DNA of 64,000 bases. Origin: Thecamonas trahens ATCC 50062 (Eukaryota; Apusozoa; Apusomonadida; Apusomonadidae). Of the stretch, positions 39,791 to 50,768 are shown one piece after another (positions within the stretch are counted from its first letter, which is position 1; every line of letters begins with the position of its first letter). The DNA lies in NCBI RefSeq assembly GCF_000142905.1, contig NW_013657620.1, positions 24,207 to 88,206 on the forward strand. The letters run 5' to 3'. A program made the position numbers and the translations under genes. The notes beneath the pieces were generated by a model, which saw only the letters and a program-made list of their open reading frames with translations, was not told the origin of the DNA and did no database searches.

Positions 39791-41791
39791 TTACATGATG
39801 GTGCACTCATCCTTGCCGTCAGCAGCACCAGCTTGCGACTCGGCTGAGAGCTGAAGAAGGAGCTTGCTGGTGGGCGATGCCTCTTGCTCTGAGGGCTTGC
39901 GCGACTTGTGCAGGCCCGCCGTGTTGGACTCAGGCCTGGCCTCGGGCTTTGGCATTGCCGCGGCGTTCGCATCGCCGAGCTCCATCGGCTGCGACAGGGT
40001 CAAAGTAGCGGGTTCGGCGGTCTCGATCTCGAGCACCAGTGCCGGCTCGGCAGTGACAGGCGCAGGCGCGGGGGCCGGCGCAGCGGGGGCCGGCGCTGGC
40101 GCGGCGGTCTCAGGGGCTGCTTCAGCGGCAGCGGCGGGCACTGCATTGCCCGCAAGGGTTTTCGCCTTCTTTGCCGCAGGTCCAGCCTGAGCAGCCGGCT
40201 CGAGCGGCAGCTTGCCTGACACTGCCAGTGCCGCTGCCATGATGCGTGCAGCGCGCTTGGACACCGACCCTGATCCCCGCCGCGACAGCGGGCGAGAGCC
40301 GAGTCTCTCGTCCGCCCGCCGCACCACCAGCTCGCGTCGCCGCTTGAGCGCCGACCGCGGCGTCGGCAGTGCCCGTGGGCGCGGGAGCAGCGGAGAAGTG
40401 GCAGTCACAGGCCCAGGCTGCTCCGGCTGCGGCTGCTGCTGCTCTAGCGCAGCAGTCGGGCTGAACACAATCGCCCGCCGCACATGCCGCCGCTCACGCG
40501 CCCGCGGCGGGTGCAACGACGACTCGGGCGGTGACGGCGGCGTGATCGACGGCGACGCCCGCTCCATCACATTTGTCGGCGTCGACGGCGACGCTGTGGC
40601 TGCAGTTTTGACCATTCGCGGCGACGCCTTGACTGGAAGCGGGCGCGGCGACGAGCTCGACGAGCCAGCTCCAGAGTCGGAGCCCGCTTCCAATGGCTCC
40701 AACGCCTCTGTATCCCCGAGCGCCTCCAGCGGCGCCGCGTCTGGCATGACAAGGTGGTAAGGCCGCAGCGCGCCGGATTCGTGGGCAAAGAACTGCGAGT
40801 AGAAGAGCGAACGCGGTGAGAGGCCTTCAGGGAGCGGCGCGCCCGGCGGGACAAACGAGACCGTAACCTTGGTCATCGAGCTCGCCAGTGCTTCGATGGG
40901 CACCGACTTGCGCATTGACGTCGCTACCACCTCATGTGGGTGCTTGGAGACAAAGTCTGGGGACAAGCCGCACTGCGGGGCAACCTCGGCCGGCCGCAGC
41001 AGCAGTTCGAGTGTGATATGATCCGGGCCGAGGCCACCCACGCCCGGCGCCGTCGTCCGCCTCCGCCCCGACGCCAGCGTTTGCACGCCCTTCCGCCGCG
41101 CCCGCCCGCGCAGCCGCCACACCTTGAGCACTCTCCCCACAGAGTACGCCTTGTCCTCGATCTCAAACGCCACATGCTCGCCGACTGCAATCTCGCGCCC
41201 ATCTACAAAGAACGAGTCGTACATCTTCTTCTTCGTGCCCTTGCCCTTGGCCTTCCCATTCCTCGAGCTCTTGGTCTTCCCCGAGCTCTTGGCCTTCCCC
41301 GAGCTCTTGGCCTTGACCTTGTGCTTCCGGCCCGTCTTGGCCTTGACTCCCACCGATGCCAAGCCCTTACCCTCAACCCCAGCACTGCTCCCACCACGGC
41401 AACCATCACCCTTGCTCGAGCGGCGAGAGGACGACACGTGCTCGTCCACAGGCGGAGGAGCATGCACAAAGGTGGCATCGTCCCCGCCATGGTCGTCGTG
41501 GCGGGAGACCGAGCCAGGGGCATATCCATGGCGGCTGTGACTGCGGGTGGAGACACAGGCAGAGGCAGAGGCAGAGGCAGAGGCAGAATAAGCAGAGCTG
41601 GACGTGGCAGAGGCAGAGGCAGAGGCAGAGGCAGAGGCAGAGGCAGAGGCAGAGGCAGAGGATGACAAGGAGGCGGCGGCGCGTCGGTGGCGGGCGGCTC
41701 GGTTAGAATCTATGGCCATCGCCAGTTGAGGCAACTTGGTCACGCCCATGGACGACAATGCCGGTACACGTCGACGGAGAAGACGAGGCAT
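39791..41791 (-). CDS. BAH-domain protein
   Basis: 666 residues. A low-complexity N-terminus (an SA dipeptide repeat encoded by a GAGGCA microsatellite, then Lys/Ser-rich SSGKAKSSGKTKSS) precedes a BAH domain at about 185-370. BAH features are YDSFFVDGREIAVGEHVAFE (first strands), SVGRVLKVWR, ITLELLLRPAEV, HPHEVVATSMRKSVPIEAL, and the closing SLFYSQFFAHESG. BAH domains bind histone tails or nucleosomes, so a chromatin role is likely. The remainder is Pro/Ala-rich with scattered basic clusters and no PHD, bromo or TFIIS domain. Between the sub-blocks sits a GRARRKGVQTLASGRRR insert. Confidence 0.7.
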   Translation of the reverse strand: MPRLLRRRVPALSSMGVTKLPQLAMAIDSNRAARHRRAAASLSSSASASASASASASASASATSSSAYSASASASASACVSTRSHSRHGYAPGSVSRHDDHGGDDATFVHAPPPVDEHVSSSRRSSKGDGCRGGSSAGVEGKGLASVGVKAKTGRKHKVKAKSSGKAKSSGKTKSSRNGKAKGKGTKKKMYDSFFVDGREIAVGEHVAFEIEDKAYSVGRVLKVWRLRGRARRKGVQTLASGRRRTTAPGVGGLGPDHITLELLLRPAEVAPQCGLSPDFVSKHPHEVVATSMRKSVPIEALASSMTKVTVSFVPPGAPLPEGLSPRSLFYSQFFAHESGALRPYHLVMPDAAPLEALGDTEALEPLEAGSDSGAGSSSSSPRPLPVKASPRMVKTAATASPSTPTNVMERASPSITPPSPPESSLHPPRARERRHVRRAIVFSPTAALEQQQPQPEQPGPVTATSPLLPRPRALPTPRSALKRRRELVVRRADERLGSRPLSRRGSGSVSKRAARIMAAALAVSGKLPLEPAAQAGPAAKKAKTLAGNAVPAAAAEAAPETAAPAPAPAAPAPAPAPVTAEPALVLEIETAEPATLTLSQPMELGDANAAAMPKPEARPESNTAGLHKSRKPSEQEASPTSKLLLQLSAESQAGAADGKDECTIM
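41557..41661 (-). repeat. GAGGCA hexanucleotide repeat in the BAH gene
   Basis: Two arrays of GCAGAG units on the plus strand (about 41557-41591 and 41610-41661), read in the gene as alternating Ser-Ala. The in-frame hexamer makes length polymorphism tolerable. Confidence 0.85.
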
Positions 41792-42066
41792 GGTGTGCAG
41801 ATAGTCCTTGGGATATGGAGGTGCTAAGAGGCGTCTTTCACGGGCTCAATCCTTTCTTGCTTCCCTTCTAGCTACTCTTTGCTCAGCCCACAGTCGGCCG
41901 CTGGCGTCGAGTGGTGGCAGGCGTCGCCGAATCACGACCTTTTTTCGCCGCTGTTCCCCTCCCGCTGTTCCCTCTCCCCCTCCCCCCCTGACCCAACCGC
42001 CTCTGAAGCCGAGCGCGAGCGCAGTCACTGCGGCAGGCAGACAGCCAAGACTTTATGATTGGTATG

Positions 42067-45000
42067 TTATGTAGAAGAAGAGGATGAAGACGTCAGTGGC
42101 GATGCAGGAGGGCCTACCGAGGAAAACGCCAGCGCGTTGCGGCCCTCAAGCCGGTCGAGGGTCACCAGATCGCCTTCGTGGGCGCTGCCAAACTCGGCAA
42201 GCTCGAGGCCGTAGACCGGGCTGTGGTCGGCTTGGGCGAGCCGAGCAAGCATGACTTCGGCCACAGCAGCCATCTCCGGGTCCATGTCCGGGAGCTCGTC
42301 GGCGAGTGCTTCGGCGATGGCGCGCTTGCGCTCGCACTGACCGGCAGATCCTTCCGACCGGGCCGCCACAATCTGCAGGATGTCGGTCACAATGCCATGG
42401 ACCGAGATGAGGCAGAGTGCGACCATAGCGACAATGATGGCGACGTAAAAAAAGTCCGATGTCGACTCGGCGTTGCGCCGCTCCGAGTACGAGCCGGTGC
42501 CGAGCGCCAGGACCACCACAAGCATGGCCGAAAGCCGCAGCTCGAGCTTGTTGTACAGCAAGTAGTAGAACGGCTGGTACCGCACAATAGCGTACGACGA
42601 GGTGAGGAGGACGAGCAGAATGCCGCCGATCTGCACGAGCTGGTGGTTGGAGAAGAACACCGCAGCCACAATGAGACCAAGTCGCTTGCCGAGATCCGCC
42701 ACCCCCGCCCAGTAGAACCGGAGCCGGAACAGCCGGTACAGCGCGCCGTACCGGACATAAGTCACTGGCGAGGTCAGCGTTCTCCGGTTGCGCACCAGAT
42801 GGAGCAGAAAGTAGCCCGGAATGCCCAGAACGTAGCCGGCTACCGCGGCAATACCCACCCAGCAGTACGTCCACCACTGCGAGTTGAAGCAGGTGACACC
42901 CGGGTTTGCATCCAAGATCCAGTGCCCATTAGGCAGCCTCGAGCAATCAAACAGCTGGAACGTCGCCCGCGCCATGGGGATGTAGAACAGCGGCGCGACT
43001 GAGAAAACGACCGCATCGACTAGGCCCATCAGTGAAGTGGCCCGGAGCAGCTCCGCGCCGTACCGCATCAACCCTGCGCCGGCCAGCAGCTTGAGCAACA
43101 TCAGCGAGACAATCGTCGCCACTAGGACGAGGACGGGCAGCCCGACCGCAAACACGTACTTGGCGTAGAACGACGAGAGTGAGCACTCGGACGCAAAGAG
43201 GGTGACGTCCACGTTGAACACGTTGAACGAGTCCAGGACCTGCTTTGACGCCTTAGACCACGCAAAGTTGCCGTCGGCAAGCACGCCCACAGACTGGAAC
43301 GCCACAAGTACCATGCTCACGCTTGCAGGCAGCGTCCGCGTCCGCATCACCGCCATCATCTCTGCATTCCCGCCGCCGGCTTCCGCCTTGGGCACATGCA
43401 CAGACCCGATCCGCACCATGCCTACCAGGATGAGGCATGCTGTCGCTGCACAGAGGCCCAGCACCACAAGCAACGCACCGGCGAGAATGCCGTTGGCAGC
43501 CTGGGGACACGCCTTGCACTCGCCTGTCGACGTGGAGTAGAACTTGTCGCGGCAGATGTTGCACATGTATCCGGTGTAGCCAGTCGCGCACGTGTTGTTG
43601 CCGGTGCACGCCGTTGTCCGCCGGCATGCCACAAACGCCACTGTCCCGTCGTCGGCTGGTGCGTAGCCCGGCAGCGATCCCGGCGGCTCAAGCTCGCCAG
43701 AACACACTCCGCCTTCTGGGCATGACTTGCAGGTGAACGATGGCTCTGCTTCGCCGGCAACAGGAGCTGCATAGTAGTTGGCGACGCAAGTGCACGCCTC
43801 GACACTTTGCGCGCCGCGCTTTCCATGCGTCGACGTGAACGCGGGGCACCCGGTGCACTCGGGCACGTTGATGGCGTCAGAGTACGTGTTGGCAGGGCAA
43901 ATCTCGCACGGCCCGGTCGCCTCAACCGCGTATTGCCCCAAGCCGCACTGTGACGCGACTGTCACCACCCACGGCGAGCCTGGAACTGCTCCTCCGCCCA
44001 CCGACACTGACAACGTGTACACGCCGGCGTCCCACGGCCGGAAGCTGGTGTCCACCACCCCGACCGCCGCGCTTCGAACGCTGAGATCGAGCTCCCGCAC
44101 CTCGTTGCCGAGCTTGGCCGAGACGGTCAGGCTTGCCGCATCCAGGTCGCGCACCGCGTTGCCAAACTCGTCGCGGACTGTGATGACAACAGCATTGTCC
44201 AAATTGAGCGTCGCAGTCTCGAGGCCTGGTCCGGTGACAATCGATGCGCCTGCAGACGCCGGTCCGGGCACAACGGCGACGCTGATGGGCAACGGACGGA
44301 TGGCTCCTCCGTTGACCTCGATGGACACGGCGTAGCTACCAGCGGCGGTCGGCAGCGAGACGCCAAGCTCGTAGCTTGCGTTGCCGACCGCTGCCAGCGT
44401 CAGCGGTAGTGCCGGCGCCGGCAAAGGCGCCAGCCGGACAGCAAAATCGTTGGTAGTAGCGGATGCCACCCGGCCGTAGGTGCGGAAGAGCTGGACGCCA
44501 AACTGCCACTCTGTGCCTGCAACAACCTCGACAGGCGGCGAAACGAGGTTGCCGTAACCAGCGGCTGAGCGTCTGAGCACAGCACGTTGCTGTCGCCGGA
44601 CCACGCCAGCGAGGTGAGGCAGGTCCGGCTCGTTGTGCCGAATGGCGAGTACCCAGTGTTGCATATGATGGTGCAAGTCGATCCAAACGAGGCCCCGTCG
44701 CAGGTGAGCAGGCCGTTGGCCGGCGGTGGCTGGATGACCGAGAGCCGAGGGCACTGCTGCACGTCGCAGAACGGCGAGCCTGCGCCGGACCATGTACCAT
44801 CGGTCTGGCATTGCCGGCTTGCTTGCCCGATCAGCAGGTAGCCTGTGTTGCAGGCAAAGGTGGCCACGTCACCGGTCACACCTTCGGCCTGCGACACACT
44901 CCCGTTGACTGGCCGATCCAGGGCCGGCGTGCATGGGTTCGCCGCGCACAACGGTGCGGCTGCCGACCAGCTCGAGTTCGTGAGGCAGGTCACCGTCGCA

Positions 45001-48000
45001 GCACCGACGATCGAGAAGCCCGCGTTGCAAGAGTAGCTCACCGCGTCGCCGGTCACACCGGTGGTGGCCGAGACTGCACCGTTGGTCGGCGGAGTGAGCG
45101 TTGGGGTGCACGAGCTGGCGCTGCAGCTCGGAGCTGAGCCGCCCCAGCTACCATCAGCCTGGCATGCCTGCGTTGGGTCGCCGACGAGCGAGTAGCCTTG
45201 GTTGCAAGCATAGCTGCGGACCTCTCCAGTCGTGCCGTTGACGGCCGAGACCGTCCCAAAGCTCGGCGGCGAGAGCGGTGGTGTGCATGGCAGGCCGGTG
45301 CAAACGTAGTCGACCGGGCCTGACCACACGCCACTGGTCCCGCATTCCAGCGTCGACGAACCCGAGAGGGTGAAGCCTGCACTGCAGCTGACCGACACTG
45401 TCGTGCCACTTGTGTTGACCGAGGTCGAGAGTGCGCCGTTTGCCGGTGGCGAGAGGCTCGGACAGGTGACAGGCGTGGCGCAACTCGGGGGATCGACCAG
45501 GCCGGGAGCGCAGGTCAGGCAGTTGCCGGCAGTACCGTCGCACGTCGCGCATTGCGACGCGCAGGTGGCACACGACCACGCCAGGTTCGACCACGCCTGC
45601 GATGACTGGCAGACTCGCGATGACGGGCCGACCAAGAAGTAGCCAGCGTTGCAGGAGGCAACGCCGCAGGTGTCATCGACCTTGCGGCCGCAAGGTGCGG
45701 CCGAGAGCGACCCGTTTGTTGGCGGACCAAGCGGAGGGCACCATGGGTCGACCTTGGACACACACTCGTCACCGATGGTGTAGCCGCCGATACACGAGTT
45801 GCAGTTTGTCGGCTGCCCGGCCTCGCACGTTGCGCAATTGCCCGAGCACTGAGTGCAAATCGGAAGTGTACCCGACCAGCTGCCGTCGCTCTGGCATGTC
45901 CGGCTCGCCGAGCCGACAAGCGTGAAGCCAGAGTCGCACGAAAAGGTGGCACTTCCGCCGACTGTGCGAGTCAGCGACGTGAGCGAGCCATCAACTGGCG
46001 CGGTCTGGGCTGGGCAGTAGTCGGGCGTCAGGCTGCAGCTCTGGTCGTCGCCACCCGACCAGATCTGCGACTGGGAGCACGTCCGCGTGGAGCTGCCGGA
46101 AAAGGTGTAGCCGGCGTTGCAGCCAAAAGCGATGGTGTCGCCGACACGGCCCGAGTAGCCCGGCAGTGCGTAGCCGTTGGTGAGAGGAGCTAGAGTGGTG
46201 CAGGACAGTGGTTCGCAGGTTGGTGCCATCGAGCTCCACACTTGGTTCACCTGGCACGTCCTCGACGTCTCGCCCGACAAAAAGTATCCGGCGTTGCACG
46301 AGTACGACGCCACATCGCCAACCGAGCCCGAGGTGATCGAGACAGCTCCGTTTGTCGGGGCATTCAGCGCCGGACATGGCAACGGGGAGCATACCTGGTT
46401 GTCGGCGTTGGACCAGGAGCCGGTTGCCTGGCAAGTCCGGCTCGCATCGCCCGAGAGTGTGTACCCGGCGTTGCAAGAGAACGTCGAAGTCTGGCCTGTC
46501 ACGCCTGACGCGGACGAGACCGATCCGTACAGGGGAGACGAGAGATTGGGTGAGCAAGCTGCCGGGTTGCACGTCGGATCCGAGCCGGTCCACGCCTGGT
46601 TTGCTTGGCACGTTCGCGACGCCGAACCGGAGAGGTCGTACCCCTGGTTGCACGAGTAGAAGCAGATGTCGTTGGTGGTGCCCGTTGTGCACGAGACCTG
46701 CCCGTTGGCAGGCGGAGTCAGCGGCGGCGAGCACGACGAGGCAGTGCACACCTGATCGTTGAGGTTGGACCACGTGCCCGACGGTTGGCACGTCCGACTC
46801 GACGATCCGCCCAGAGTGTAGCCTGAGTTGCACGAAAAGATGATGGTCTCGCCGGTCTTGCCAGATGTCGACGAGACGACCCCGTTGGTAGGCGCGAGTT
46901 GCGGCGGTGAGCACGGGTTCGGATCGCAGAACTGGTCGTTTGAGTTGGACCAGAAGCCCTGCGGGTGGCAGGTTCGCGACGGAGATCCCACGAGCGTGTA
47001 ACCTGCGTTGCAGCCAAAGTTCGAGGTGTCTCCGGTGTTACCGGTCGTTGCGGACACGTATCCGTTGGCCGGTGCCACCAGATCCGGACTGCACGGGTTT
47101 GGTGTGCACGTCTGGCCGTCGGTGCCCGACCAAGTGCCTGATGGCGTACAGATTCGTGTTGTAGAGCCCGCGGTGAGGGTGTAGCCTTCGCAGCAGATTG
47201 CGGACACTTCCTGCCCACGATAGCCGAAATCAGCCGGGCTCCAGTAGCCAAACGAGAGCGAAGAGAGCGTTGGGCACTCGGCGTAGAACTCGTAGGAGAT
47301 GTCAAAGCCAGAGGCCACGGTAGACCCATCGGATGTAAACTCAACAAGGGCTTTTTCAGTCGACGTTGTGAACGTCGTTGAGAACATGAGCGAGCCCGAA
47401 AGTACGCTCAGAACGTCACTGGCGGTACTCGGCCCGTCGTAGAGGGTGACAACGTCAACGTCCTGCTCGGTTTCCAAGTTGATAAAGTCAACTGTGAGGT
47501 AGCCAGGGATGCCAAAGTCAAGCACCCACTTGCAGGTTTGAAGGTTGGTGTAGATCAAGTCGACAAACGGTGCGATATCACCGCTTGTGCCCGAGTTGAT
47601 GACCTTGGTCCCGCTGCATGATGAGCAGATGGGAAACGGCGACGTGGGCACCTCAACATTGCTCTCGACCAGGTGTGTCATGTTGCCGACAAAGTAGTAC
47701 GTATCAACACTGATGGAGAGCCGCTGAAACGGCGACTGAATGGCAGCGTCGGGGGAGAATCCCAAGTTGTGAGCCTTGGGAAAGCCGCCTAGCTGACCGG
47801 TGAGCTCGTGGTAGGCAAACACTTGGCTTCCTTTGTACGCGTAGATCTTGTTCAAGTCGCCCCGCTGGACAGCGTCGATATGGTTTGGAAAAGCGCCGGA
47901 AAACTCGGATGCGATGGTCTTGGGGAAGCCCGATTTGAGACCAGAAGCGATATCAAACAAGTAGACATTGACGCCCTTGAAGACGTAGAACATGTTTCCA

Positions 48001-48320
48001 CTGTTGGTAGAGACAGCGGCATCAATGTTGTTGATGGGCAAGCCAGGGAAGACTGATGCAATGGTACCTTCGAGTGAGGTCGAGCGATATTCCGCATCAT
48101 ACACCCACACCTTGTTGCCCTTGAACACATACTGCTTATTGATGACACCAGAGTCGGGATGCAGCTTGAAGGCAGCATCAAAAGGTTGCGCCACATTGCA
48201 GAGAAAAAGCCGCTCTCCGGAAGGCGCTTGTTTGTCAGCCACGACAGAAATGACGATCAACAACAGCACAAAGCCGACACCAACATGTCCACCCCGCGAC
48301 GAGAGCGAGGAGTGTGACAT
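42067..48320 (-). CDS. Hemopexin-CUB-14x sushi-filamin polytopic receptor D (one apparent 1-base deletion)
   Basis: About 2084 residues. The start is the ATG at 48320, with a signal anchor ending VLLLIVISVVADK. The order is: hemopexin-like blades (48200-47770; FDAAFKL, YVFKGNKVWVYD, GFPKTIASEF); a CUB domain (47620-47290; VVTLYDGPS); 14 sushi/CCP modules (about 47280-44590; CNAGYTLSG, SRTCQ, GTWS), with two furin-like Cys patches inserted after modules 8 and 9; two filamin-like Ig repeats (44570-43960; GVYTLSVSVGGGAVPGSP); a cysteine-rich stalk; and the polytopic domain shared with receptors A-C (LFDCSRLPNGHWILDANPG, LGKRLGLIVAAVFF). A -1 shift near 44545-44575 splits it, and restoring one base reads through. 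A surface role in binding glycans or proteins is inferred. Confidence 0.85.
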
Positions 48321-49053
48321 GAGAATGTACGGGAAGGAAAGGAGGTGTAGAGGGGGTTTGGGGGTTTGGGGGGTTGAGGTAGGGGGTAGGTAGCGGTAGG
48401 AGGGGCGGAGCGGGAGTGGGAGTGAAGGAGTGGTGTGGCGGGTTGACAAGAGGCCGAATGTGATTTGCGGCACGATTCGACTTTGACCACTGAACAAAAT
48501 GATGATATCCTTCTGTTTTTCCCGGTGCGGTTGAGCTTGTGCTCGCCCCAATAAATGCCTGCACAAGGCGATGGATCGGGCGAAGCCTTAGGGTGTGAGG
48601 CTATGGTGGGTTGAAAAAGAAATAGAGTGTGTGTTTGTGTGAGTCTGTGCGTCTGTGTTGTACACTGTTGAGATATTGCCAACTACTACCTGTATGTTGG
48701 GTGTGCGGGGAGGGGAATGCGGCACAGGCGCGATTGTGGCATTATTCATGTTCTGATTCTGGTCATTCGCGTGCCTGTCAAACGTCGTTTGTGCGGGTAT
48801 GAGCAGAGATGGAGCGAGAGGAAACAGAAAGTGTGTGTGTGTGTGTTTGTGTGTGCGTGTGTTTGTGTATTTATGTATGTATGTATGTGTGTGTGTGTGT
48901 GTGTGTTTGTGTGTTTGTGTGTTTGCGTGCGAGTGGGGGGGAGGGGGTGTGTGCTCGGCCGATCAGGCTGGCCGATGCCAAACAGTAAACAGTCGGCACT
49001 CTGCAAGCCGAGGCTGAGCTGACACCCCACTCTGATCTCGCTCCGAGTCGATT
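48321..49053. other. Divergent intergenic region with GT microsatellite
   Basis: No gene is supported. A long interrupted GT repeat (about 48831-48936) includes TATGTATGTATG, and a G-rich stretch (48354-48425) is pyrimidine on the sense strand of receptor D. This is the shared upstream region of two divergent genes. Confidence 0.5.
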
Positions 49054-50757
49054 ATGTCGTCTTCATCGAGCGGATCAGATTCGTCATCCAGCTCATCGTC
49101 TGCTCAATTGGCTCATCATGTTCCCAGTAGTGGTAGTGGTGGTGGTGGTGGTGGTGGTGGTGGTGGTGGTGGTGGCGATGATGATGTTGGCGCCGATGGT
49201 GGCGTGGGGGTTGAGCACCCGACCGCAGCTGCGGCGACAGAGACGGGCATGGGCAGCAGTGCACAAGTTACAGGCACCGAGCAAGGGACAGAACAGGAGA
49301 ATGCATTGTCTGAGGCTCAGGAAAGGGCGGACAAGGAGGTGCTGTCGACCGGCGAGGAATTGCTATATTCTGCACTCGGTCTGCTGGTGGCGGCTCATCC
49401 GTTGGCTGTTGTCTCCTCGCACGATGCCGGTAGTCCGGCTGGCGATGGTGCGGCTGTGAGGACGCCCAAGCGAGACTCACTTCACGGACGGGTGTCTGGT
49501 GCAGAGGCGACGCCTCCGCCTCGGGCTCGGGCTCGGGCTCGGGCTCAGCCTCGAGGTGGCGATGGTACCGAGAATGAGTTTGACTCGCTGACGCTATCGA
49601 CAGCGTCGCCGGTACCGACAACGCGTTCGGCGAGTGCTGGGTCAGACGACGGCGCGAGCCAGAGTCGGCTGCAAGCGGCTCATCAAGCTGTGGGCGCGCG
49701 GGTGCCTGTGCGCGATTTGGAGCGGGCAGAAAAGGTGGCACGGATGAAAGATGTGTTTAAGCGATGGCGCGACGAGCGGCGGGCCGAGCTAGCGGCGCTG
49801 CCTGCGCCAGTGCCCGGGGTTGACGACGCGACGACGTGGGCCCGGATCCGGCTGCGGACTGCCGTTGGCAATGTCAAGGCCGCTGGGTCTGCGCTTCTAA
49901 AGGCGGTGCGGGCGACTGCGGCAGAGCCTACACGGCCCGAGCTGTGGCATGGTGAGGATGCGGCCGCAAGCAAGATGGCCATCGCGCTACAGACGCTCTG
50001 CGACGATGCCGAGGCCCGTGCCGAGCTGGCGCGGATTGCGCAGCTTTGCACAGATGTGCTACATGCGGGACCAGCTGTCTACGCACCTCAGCCAGCGGTG
50101 AGTGATGGCGGCGGCGAGGGGGCCAGCAGCAGCACGCCGGTTTGGACGCCATGCCCGCCGCTGCCGACCGACGGCGAGGTGTGGGAGGCAGCAGTCGAGG
50201 CAGCAGGCGTGGCAGTGACGTCAACGGAGCGAGCATACGCGCGGCGACTGATGGCAGACCTGCCGCCGTGCCCGGGAACAATGTCGGGCATGCAGGCGCA
50301 GGTTGCACTGCTGCGGATGCGGCTGGCGTCAATGCATGAGCTGCTGCTGCACTCGTATCAAGCGCGCAGCTACACTGCTGCCGCGCGGCAAGGTGCAGAC
50401 CAGCCGGTGCAGCCAGGGGCTAGGATCAGCCCAGCTCCTCAAAGTGATGGCGTGCCGCCGCGCCAGAGTCGCGAGTTTGGGACCGATCTGGCGCGAGCGC
50501 ATCATGTGCTCCAGGTTTCGCACGCACACGCAGTCGAGGAGATCCACGCGCTCAAAGTGCGAAACCTCGACCTCGAGTCAGCCAACTACATGCTGCGCGG
50601 GGAAGTCCAGCGGCTGGCCGCACTGTGCGGCGAGCCTGCTGCGGACGGATGGATGGCTGGCGGTGACGGTGGCGGCGCGAGTGGGAGGTGGAACGTCGAT
50701 CACGGCAGGCTGCTAACAACGCTAGACGTGATGGCAGCGGCGGTGGAGGAGCTGTGA
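49054..50757 (+). CDS. Hypothetical protein with poly-Gly and Arg-Ala tracts
   Basis: 567 residues, no family recognised. The N-terminus is Ser-rich followed by about 13 glycines from a GGT microsatellite (about 49131-49173). The middle has a basic RARARARAQPR patch, then a likely helical block from about residue 215 (ERAEKVARMKDVFKRWRDER). The C-terminal part is helical and ends with heptad-like HALKVRNLDLESANYMLRGE. No signal peptide or membrane span. It converges on the next minus-strand gene, with 11 bp between stops. Confidence 0.6.
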   Translation: MSSSSSGSDSSSSSSSAQLAHHVPSSGSGGGGGGGGGGGGGDDDVGADGGVGVEHPTAAAATETGMGSSAQVTGTEQGTEQENALSEAQERADKEVLSTGEELLYSALGLLVAAHPLAVVSSHDAGSPAGDGAAVRTPKRDSLHGRVSGAEATPPPRARARARAQPRGGDGTENEFDSLTLSTASPVPTTRSASAGSDDGASQSRLQAAHQAVGARVPVRDLERAEKVARMKDVFKRWRDERRAELAALPAPVPGVDDATTWARIRLRTAVGNVKAAGSALLKAVRATAAEPTRPELWHGEDAAASKMAIALQTLCDDAEARAELARIAQLCTDVLHAGPAVYAPQPAVSDGGGEGASSSTPVWTPCPPLPTDGEVWEAAVEAAGVAVTSTERAYARRLMADLPPCPGTMSGMQAQVALLRMRLASMHELLLHSYQARSYTAAARQGADQPVQPGARISPAPQSDGVPPRQSREFGTDLARAHHVLQVSHAHAVEEIHALKVRNLDLESANYMLRGEVQRLAALCGEPAADGWMAGGDGGGASGRWNVDHGRLLTTLDVMAAAVEEL

Positions 50758-50768
50758 AGCTCGAGGAT

